Shown here: positions 6,591 to 10,940 of the stretch, piece by piece | Numbering within the stretch: position 1 is the stretch's first letter | Layout of the letters: the number at the start of each line of letters is the position of its first letter | NCBI GenBank assembly: GCA_036803025.1 | Contig: DAIRVC010000087.1 | Span: 1-10,940, forward strand | Direction of reading: 5' to 3' | DNA length: 10,940 nucleotides | Origin: DAIRVC01 sp036803025 | Lineage (GTDB): Bacteria; Chloroflexota; Anaerolineae; Anaerolineales; E44-bin32 | Program-made: the position numbers and the translations under genes | The notes under the pieces: generated by a model | What the model saw: only the letters and a program-made list of their open reading frames with translations | Database searches by the model: none | What the model was told of the DNA's origin: nothing

Positions 6591-6730
6591 TTGCGGTGTA
6601 GGCCCCGGTCCTTCCGTGTGCGCGGCTTGCCGGCGGCGCATCCCCCTGGCCGCGCCGGTTAACTGGACCGGTCCTCTCGTATTAGTCTTGCCGAAATCCG
6701 GACAGGCCTCGCGTGGGGGACGAATGGCCC
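6591..6730. other. Non-coding spacer, no gene seen
   Basis: No reading frame with a ribosome binding site or plausible protein is seen between the operon's end hairpin and the next promoter. The only notable item is an 18-nt segment (6668-6685) whose complement resembles the 23S rRNA sarcin-ricin loop; it is discussed as a finding. Confidence 0.5.
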
Positions 6731-6761
6731 TTGACACCGCGGATGCCTGACATGTTACAAT
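6731..6761 (+). promoter_or_regulatory. Sigma-70 type promoter for the decahaem lipoprotein gene
   Basis: A perfect TTGACA (-35, 6731-6736) is followed 19 nt later by TACAAT (-10, 6756-6761), preceded by TG one base upstream (TGTTACAAT), an extended -10. The spacer is two bases longer than ideal, which the extended -10 could offset. Transcription would start near 6767-6770, about 290 nt before the gene. In this GC-rich window such an AT-bearing pair stands out. Confidence 0.75.
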
Positions 6762-6767
6762 ACCCAC

Positions 6768-7058
6768 AATGCGTGGGGTGAATGCCCCACGCGGCCTGGG
6801 TGGCTCGACCCGCCCTTCCAAGCGCCAGTGTAGGTGCGGCGGGGGTATCCCGAGCGAGCTTGGGCCTCAGAGGTCGATCACTAGCGAAGGGTCGCCTGCC
6901 GCCCGCCCGCCGTCCCACGCCACTACCATGGTTGGCCTATGTGGGAGGGTCGGTGACCGGCAGAGTCTGGGGAGGAGAGGAGGGGCTCACTCAAATCCAG
7001 AACGCGCTTCTGCCGCTCAGTTCTGCTCACCGGTTCTCTCAGAGGAGAATGGTCTCAC
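6768..7058 (+). promoter_or_regulatory. Long structured 5' leader of the decahaem gene
   Basis: From the inferred transcription start to the ATG there are about 290 nt with no convincing protein. The first transcribed bases form an 8-bp perfect hairpin, GCGTGGGG (6771-6778) with CCCCACGC (6785-6792). Another hairpin is CCCGAG/CTTGGG (6849-6864, one G-U pair), and a purine run (GGGGAGGAGAGGAGGGG) lies near 6969-6985. The ribosome binding site AGGAG (7043-7047) is 11 nt before the ATG. I recognise no known riboswitch consensus. The length and the hairpins make post-transcriptional control possible; this is inference. Confidence 0.45.
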
Positions 7059-9176
7059 ATGCACCGTAAACTGATTCTGCTCGGCTTGACCCTGCTCGCC
7101 GCAGCGTTGCTGCTCGCAGCCTGCGGTGGCGGGGAGACGCCGGCCGAGTCGCCGGAGGCAACCGAAGCCCCCGCCGCGCCCGAGTTGGTGATCCCGTTCC
7201 TGGAAGAGTGGAGCGGCTCGGGCCACGCGGATGCCGAGGCGGAGGCCTTCGTGCACTGGAACGAAGACGACCCGGCCGAAATCCCGGTTGAATGCGCCAA
7301 ATGCCACAGCGAGGTCGGCTACCGCGACTTCCTGGGCGTCGACGGCAGCGCCGCTGGGACGGTAGACGCGGCGGCACCGATCGGCAGCGTGGTCACCTGC
7401 ATCACCTGCCACAACAACGCCACGATGGGCATGACCAGCGTGACCTTCCCCTCCGGCCTGGAAGTCACCGGCCTGGGCGACGAATCACGCTGCATGCAGT
7501 GCCACCAGGGACGCGAGTCGACCGTCAGCGTCAACGAACGCACCGCCTCGCTGCCCGACCTCGATACCCCGAACGCCGACCTGCGCTTCATCAATATCCA
7601 CTACTATGCAGCCGGCGCCACCCTGTACGGCACGCAGGCGCAGGGCGGCTATCAGTACGACGGCCAGTCCTACGACGCGCAGTTCCGGCATGCCGGCGAC
7701 CTGAACACCTGCATCAGCTGCCATAACCCGCATACCCTCGAAGTCCGCCTCGAGGCCTGCCAGGGTTGCCACTCCGACGTGACCAGCGTGGAAGACCTGC
7801 GCGATGTGCGCATGGCCGGCTCGCTGGCCGACTACGACGGGGATGGCGATACCGAAGAGGGCATCTTCTTCGAGATCGAGGGCCTGCGCGGCATGCTGCT
7901 TCAGGCCATGCAGTCCTACGCCAGCGAGGTGGCCGGAGCCGCCATCGCCTACTCGCCGACCGCCTACCCGTACTTCTTCGTGGACACCAACGGCAACGGC
8001 ACGGCGGATCCCGATGAGGCGGTCTCAGCCAACGGCTTCAGCGCCTGGACCGGACGCCTGGTGCGGGCGGCCTACAACTACCAGACCTCGCTCAAGGATC
8101 CTGGCGCCTTCGCCCACGGCGGCAAGTACATCATCGAGTTGCTGTACGACTCGATCGCCGACCTGAATACGGTCCTGTCGGCTCCGGTGGACCTGAGCGC
8201 GGCGCACCGCACCGATCCGGGCCACTTCGCCGGTTCGGAAGAGGCCTTCCGTCACTGGGATGGCGAGGAAGACGGCGGCATCGTCCCCGGCTCGTGTGCT
8301 CGATGCCACTCCGCCGAGGGGTTGCCGTTCTTCCTGGCCGAGGGCACGACCGTCTCCACCCCGGCCGCCAACGGATTCGAGTGCGCCACCTGCCATGACG
8401 ACCTGAGCACGTACACCCGCCGGACGGTGGAAGAGGTCGCCTTCCCCAGCGGTGCCAGCGTCAGCCTGCCGAACCCCGACGCCAACCTGTGCATCCTGTG
8501 CCATCAAGGACGCGAGTCGACGGTCAGCGTGAATCGAGCCATCGGCAGCCTGGGCGACGACGAGGTGTCGGAGAGCCTGCGCTTCCGCAACGTGCACTAC
8601 TTCGCCGCCGGCGCGACGCTCTTCGGCGGTGAGGTCCACGGCGCCTACGAGTACGACGGCCAGGAGTATGCCGGACGGAACGCACACGTCCAGGGATACG
8701 ATACCTGCGTCGCCTGCCACAACACGCACGAGCTCGAAGTGCAAGTGGCCAACTGCAGTGTCTGCCATCCGACCGTGACGGACGTGGAGACTCTCGGCAC
8801 AATCCGCGGCCCGAACTCCACCACGGACTTCGACGGGGACGGCGACACGACCGAGGGCATCGCTGGCGAGGTCCAGACGATGTACGAAGCCCTCTACGCC
8901 GCCATCCAGGCCTATGCCGCCGACACGGCCGGCACCCCGCTGGTCTACTCGCCCACCGTCTATCCGTACTTCTTCGCCGACGCCAACGGCAACGGGGCGA
9001 TCGACGAGGGCGAGGGGCAGTACGCCACCTGGACGCCGAGACTGCTGCGAGCCGCCTACAACTACCAGTACGTCACCAAAGACCCGGGCGCGTTCGCACA
9101 CAACAGCCGCTACATCCTGCAGATTCTGTACGACTCGATCGCCGATCTGGGCGCTGCCACGGGCACCCGCCCGTAG
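7059..9176 (+). CDS. Decahaem c-type cytochrome lipoprotein built from two pentahaem repeats
   Basis: This 705-aa protein has a lipoprotein signal: MHRK, a hydrophobic core, and the lipobox LAAC with the lipidated C22. A short Glu/Ala/Pro linker follows. Ten CxxCH motifs fall in two sets of five: C79, C114, C145, C218, C234 and C413, C442, C478, C550, C566, offset by 328-334 residues. The repeats (about 52-370 and 384-697) share CHQGRESTVSVN, Y-D-G-Q-x-Y, YSPT-x-YPYFF, RAAYNYQ and YDSIADL, so they come from an internal duplication. Each repeat also has two acidic calcium-type loops, D-x-D-G-D-G-D (258-269; 590-601) and a 12-residue EF-hand-like loop ending in Glu (309-320; 641-652). It is probably held at the outer membrane face, storing or passing electrons. 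Family not identified; MtrC/OmcA-type resemblance was not seen. It has its own promoter and terminator. Confidence 0.92.
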   Translation: MHRKLILLGLTLLAAALLLAACGGGETPAESPEATEAPAAPELVIPFLEEWSGSGHADAEAEAFVHWNEDDPAEIPVECAKCHSEVGYRDFLGVDGSAAGTVDAAAPIGSVVTCITCHNNATMGMTSVTFPSGLEVTGLGDESRCMQCHQGRESTVSVNERTASLPDLDTPNADLRFINIHYYAAGATLYGTQAQGGYQYDGQSYDAQFRHAGDLNTCISCHNPHTLEVRLEACQGCHSDVTSVEDLRDVRMAGSLADYDGDGDTEEGIFFEIEGLRGMLLQAMQSYASEVAGAAIAYSPTAYPYFFVDTNGNGTADPDEAVSANGFSAWTGRLVRAAYNYQTSLKDPGAFAHGGKYIIELLYDSIADLNTVLSAPVDLSAAHRTDPGHFAGSEEAFRHWDGEEDGGIVPGSCARCHSAEGLPFFLAEGTTVSTPAANGFECATCHDDLSTYTRRTVEEVAFPSGASVSLPNPDANLCILCHQGRESTVSVNRAIGSLGDDEVSESLRFRNVHYFAAGATLFGGEVHGAYEYDGQEYAGRNAHVQGYDTCVACHNTHELEVQVANCSVCHPTVTDVETLGTIRGPNSTTDFDGDGDTTEGIAGEVQTMYEALYAAIQAYAADTAGTPLVYSPTVYPYFFADANGNGAIDEGEGQYATWTPRLLRAAYNYQYVTKDPGAFAHNSRYILQILYDSIADLGAATGTRP
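7212..9149 (+). repeat. Tandem pentahaem protein repeats within the decahaem gene
   Basis: Repeat 1 covers about 7212-8168 and repeat 2 about 8208-9149. The order is the same in both: five CxxCH motifs, the CHQGRESTVSVN block, an acidic D/G loop, the YPYFF block, an EF-hand-like loop, an AYNYQ block and YDSIADL. Divergence between them is well advanced, so the duplication is not recent. Confidence 0.85.
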
Positions 9177-9197
9177 CCGCACCACGCTTCACCGAAC

Positions 9198-9235
9198 GAC
9201 CGGGCACCCCTCAGGGTGCCCGGTCTCTTTTCCTC
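9198..9235 (+). terminator. Intrinsic terminator of the decahaem gene
   Basis: A perfect 12-bp stem, GACCGGGCACCC (9198-9209) and GGGTGCCCGGTC (9214-9225), with loop CTCA, is followed by TCTTTTCCTCC. It lies 21 nt past the stop. This is the clearest rho-independent terminator in the window. Confidence 0.92.
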
Positions 9236-9294
9236 CCTTGAACGCGCCGCTTCGGCGAGCCGCCCAAGCCCCCCTAGGGCAGATGGCCCACTCC

Positions 9295-9318
9295 TTCATG
9301 CGGAACGGGCCGCATGGA
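9295..9318 (+). other. Hairpin in the leader of the small membrane protein gene
   Basis: CATGCGG (9297-9303) and CCGCATG (9310-9316) form a 7-bp stem with loop AACGGG, extendable by U-G and U-A pairs. It lies between the preceding terminator and the 9381 start. The role is unknown; I saw no clear promoter in this 145-nt gap. Confidence 0.35.
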
Positions 9319-9369
9319 CAGCCGCGCTCCCAGGCAGTATCGTGAAATTGAACGAAGGGGGCATGACCC

Positions 9370-9375
9370 GGGAGG
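9370..9375 (+). promoter_or_regulatory. Ribosome binding site deciding the start at 9381
   Basis: GGGAGG is 5 nt before ATG 9381. It favours the 95-aa product over the 101-aa one from 9363 and the 150-aa one from 9216. Confidence 0.65.
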
Positions 9376-9380
9376 GTGAC

Positions 9381-9668
9381 ATGCGCAACCCAACGCTCGT
9401 CGCTGTCGTCGCCACGCTCGGCTTGGCCATCCCATTTACGCTCCTGGCGTTGGCCGGCGTCGCCTGGACCACGGAGAACCTGACCCAGATCGCCACGGCC
9501 CTGGCCAGGCCGGCGCAGCTCGACTGGGGCGCCTTGGCACGCGAGACCTGGGCCCGCCTCCCCGAGGTGGCCGGGATGATCATCGGCCAGGCGCTGATCC
9601 TGTTGATCTTCCTGCTCGCCCGCCGCGAGGTGCGCGCCGACCCGGCCGGCGTTCCCAACAACCACTAG
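9381..9668 (+). CDS. Small two-helix membrane protein of unknown function
   Basis: This 95-aa protein has a hydrophobic helix near residues 6-29, an amphipathic middle of about 30 residues (TENLTQIATALARPAQLDW...), a second helix near 62-80, then a basic RRE and a short polar tail. No haem, cysteine or metal motif is present and no family is recognised. ATG 9381 is chosen because GGGAGG (9370-9375) lies 5 nt upstream. An in-frame ATG at 9363 is possible but has poorer spacing, and one at 9216 lies inside the preceding terminator. The gene sits between two terminators, so it is probably transcribed alone or by read-through. Two helices with both ends on the same side would suit a small accessory or assembly factor, but that is a guess. 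Confidence 0.65.
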   Translation: MRNPTLVAVVATLGLAIPFTLLALAGVAWTTENLTQIATALARPAQLDWGALARETWARLPEVAGMIIGQALILLIFLLARREVRADPAGVPNNH

Positions 9669-9699
9669 GCGGGCGGCCGGGGACCTGCGCCGCCCAACG

Positions 9700-9746
9700 G
9701 GCCCGTCTCGAAGCGCGAGAATGCGCCGCCTCGAGACGGGTCTTTG
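9700..9746 (+). terminator. Terminator after the small membrane protein gene
   Basis: CCCGTCTCGA (9702-9711) pairs with TCGAGACGGG (9731-9740), extendable by a G-U and a G-C pair. A smaller GCGC/GCGC hairpin (9713-9716 with 9723-9726) sits inside the loop. TCTTTG follows. It lies 31 nt past the stop. Confidence 0.75.
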
Positions 9747-9807
9747 ATTCCCCGCCCTGGGTGGCGCGTCGCGGGGGCGGCTGGCAGCGCTTGATGGAAA
9801 CGCAACC

Positions 9808-9829
9808 GGCGCGCCTGCCGAGGCGCGCC
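9808..9829 (-). terminator. Probable terminator of the minus-strand regulator genes
   Basis: A 9-bp perfect stem (GGCGCGCCT 9808-9816 with AGGCGCGCC 9821-9829), loop of 4 nt, lies 28 nt beyond the response regulator stop. Read on the minus strand it is followed by GGTTGCGTTTCC, a modest T-containing stretch. The GGCGCGCC arms are themselves palindromic. Confidence 0.5.
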
Positions 9830-9857
9830 CGTTCACCGACCCTCGCCATAAGCCGGG

Positions 9858-10508
9858 CTATGCCTGGATGATGCCCTTGCGGATGGCGTACTTGACCAGC
9901 TCGGCCCGGGAGTGAAGGTTGAGCTTGCGCATGATGTTCTCGCGGTGTCGAGCCACCGTCTTGGGGCTGATGCGCAGCAGCTCGCCGATGTCTGGATTGC
10001 TGGCGCCCTCGGCTAGGTGCGTCAGCACCTCTTGCTCGCGGCTGGTCAACCCGCCCAAGGCACGCTCGCTACGCGACTCGGAATCCTGCGCCAGAAAGTC
10101 CTTCACGAGGAACTTGGCCAGCGAGGGATACAGGTAGACCTCTCCCAAGGCCGCGGCCTGGATGGCGCTGATGAGCTCCTCCGGCGCGGCACGCTTGGGG
10201 ACGTAGCCCACGGCACCGGCTTCGAGCATCTTGAAGAAGTACTCTTCATCCTCATGGATGGTCAGCGCCACAACCGCCGTCTCCGGACGCAGGCGCCGGA
10301 TCTGACGCGCCGCCTCGATCCCCGACAGTCCCGGCAGGCCGATATCCATCAGCACGACGTCCGGCGAGAGCGCTGCAACCGCCCTCAGGGCCTCTTCGGC
10401 CGTACCGGCCTCACCGACGATCTCCATCTCGCCCTGGTCCTCCAACAGCATGCGCAGCCCCGAGCGCACCACTGCGTGGTCATCGACGAGCAGCAGCCGA
10501 ATGGTCAT
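9858..10508 (-). CDS. NarL/FixJ-family response regulator
   Basis: This 216-aa two-domain regulator is phosphorylated by the adjacent kinase and binds DNA. Counting from the ATG at 10508, the receiver domain has the acidic pair D9-D10, the phospho-acceptor D55 in VVLMDIGLPG, a conserved Thr83 (ALTIHE) and Lys105 (YVPK). The C-terminal LuxR-type helix-turn-helix is visible as LTSREQEVLTHLAEG and then SPKTVARHRENIMRKLN. The frame is open two codons further to a TTG at 10514, but GAGG (10515-10518) lies 6 nt before ATG 10508 and would touch the TTG, so ATG is chosen. Its start overlaps the end of the kinase gene by 29 nt, so the two are coupled. It converges on the cytochrome genes. A role in controlling them in response to redox or an electron acceptor is plausible from position only. 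Confidence 0.93.
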   Translation of the reverse strand: MTIRLLLVDDHAVVRSGLRMLLEDQGEMEIVGEAGTAEEALRAVAALSPDVVLMDIGLPGLSGIEAARQIRRLRPETAVVALTIHEDEEYFFKMLEAGAVGYVPKRAAPEELISAIQAAALGEVYLYPSLAKFLVKDFLAQDSESRSERALGGLTSREQEVLTHLAEGASNPDIGELLRISPKTVARHRENIMRKLNLHSRAELVKYAIRKGIIQA

Positions 10509-10940
10509 CCCCAACCTCGTTGTCGGCCTGGGCGGGCACGCTCACCTTGACGCGCGTCCCCTGCCCCGGGCTCGACTCTAGTCGCAGGTCGCCACCGATC
10601 AGCGACGCCCGCTCGCTCATCCCGGCCAGCCCCCAGCCCTCACCTTTCCCAGTCTGGATTTGCCCGCTGTTGAAGCCGCTACCATTGTCGACGACCTCCA
10701 GGCTGACGGACTCGGGACGGTAGGTCAGGTTCACGCGAACCTGCTCCGCGCCGGCATGTTTGACGACATTCGTCAACGCCTCCTGGGCGATCCGGAACAG
10801 CGCCGTCGTCACCTCGCCGCGCATATCCCACGCCTCGCCGTTCACCTCCACGTCCACGGCGATCGGGAAGCGCTCCTGCAGCTCACCGCAATACCAGCGC
10901 AGCGCAGCCGGGAGGCCCAGATCGTCCAGATGGGAGGGAC
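10480..10940 (-). CDS. Histidine kinase, NarX/LiaS type, C-terminal part (partial)
   Basis: The frame enters from the right edge and ends with TGA at 10482-10480; about 152 residues are visible. It begins PSHLDDLGLPAALRWYCGEL, the conserved segment after the phospho-histidine helix in HisKA_3 kinases, so the histidine itself is outside the window. The ATPase domain follows with the N box RIAQEALTNVVKHA, the G1 box VVDNGSGF, and the G2 box GWGLAGMSERA, ending in GQGTRVKVSVP. All ATP-binding boxes look intact. It partners the response regulator whose start it overlaps by 29 nt. The sensing region is not visible, so the signal is unknown. An internal GTG (10857) is not the start, since the conserved LDDLGL segment lies upstream of it. 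Confidence 0.93.
   Translation of the reverse strand, partial: PSHLDDLGLPAALRWYCGELQERFPIAVDVEVNGEAWDMRGEVTTALFRIAQEALTNVVKHAGAEQVRVNLTYRPESVSLEVVDNGSGFNSGQIQTGKGEGWGLAGMSERASLIGGDLRLESSPGQGTRVKVSVPAQADNEVGDDHSAAARR

Noticed and set aside
6661..6690. Possible 23S rRNA gene fragment
   Set aside because: Only 18 nt resemble the sarcin-ricin loop; the flanks do not match conserved 23S sequence on either side. Not annotated as rRNA.
6768..7058. c-di-GMP or cobalamin riboswitch in the leader
   Set aside because: I looked for the conserved cores of these classes and did not find them. The leader is kept as an unclassified structured region.
6769..7074. Plus-strand frames of 95-101 codons in the leader
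   Set aside because: They start at the predicted transcription start or within a hairpin, have no ribosome binding site, and run out of frame into the decahaem gene.
8025..9185. Open frame of 386 codons on the minus strand
   Set aside because: It is antisense to the decahaem gene, has no recognisable domain, and begins beyond that gene's stop next to the terminator. It is a shadow frame.
9216..9380. Extended start for the small membrane protein
   Set aside because: ATG 9216 lies inside the stem of the preceding intrinsic terminator, and the extra residues do not look like a signal or a domain.
1..10940. CRISPR arrays, tRNA genes, insertion sequences or att sites
   Set aside because: No regularly spaced short repeats, tRNA-like cloverleaf, transposase frame or terminal inverted repeats were seen.

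Overview
The window reads as one respiratory electron-transfer locus from a GC-rich bacterium. It carries 27 haem-c attachment motifs in four proteins (1 + 9 + 7 + 10), plus a Rieske/cytochrome b pair and a second, unrelated membrane cytochrome b. TPTPAP-type proline/threonine linkers, a split b6-type cytochrome b, uncleaved or lipobox anchors and a NapC/NirT-like polyhaem protein with haem 1 written as FCGTACHTM suggest an uncultured Chloroflexota (Anaerolineae/Ardenticatenia-like). That assignment is inference from style; no taxonomic marker is present.

Layout. Positions 3-296 hold the C-terminal tail of an unidentified, probably membrane-anchored protein. Its stop overlaps the start (289) of a five-helix cytochrome b of the formate-dehydrogenase-gamma/b561 kind carrying an outside monohaem c domain (289-1473). 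A nine-haem NapC/NirT-type cytochrome follows (1498-3189). After a 111-bp gap comes a tightly packed Rieske (3301-3780), cytochrome b6-like (3782-4435) and subunit IV-heptahaem fusion (4438-6540) set, with 1- and 2-nt gaps. A 13-bp-stem terminator-like hairpin closes this apparent operon. A second unit has a perfect TTGACA box, an extended -10, a leader of about 290 nt with hairpins, and a decahaem lipoprotein (7059-9176) ended by a strong intrinsic terminator. A 95-aa two-helix protein of unknown function (9381-9668) and its own terminator follow. On the minus strand, converging on all this, are a NarL-type response regulator (9858-10508) and the C-terminal part of a NarX/LiaS-type histidine kinase running off the window (10480-10940).

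Proposed joint function (inference). The Rieske/b6/subunit IV module oxidises menaquinol. No cytochrome f or c1 is seen; the seven c domains fused to subunit IV would take its place as a wire leading out of the membrane. The b561-like and NapC-like proteins form a second quinone-linked entrance or exit. The decahaem lipoprotein is a likely outer electron reservoir or partner, and could support extracellular or cell-surface electron transfer. The same C-terminal monohaem domain closes three otherwise unrelated membrane proteins (at 1473, 3189 and 6540), which points to a shared docking or electron-transfer port. No terminal reductase or cytochrome c maturation gene lies in the window, so electron direction and substrate are unknown.
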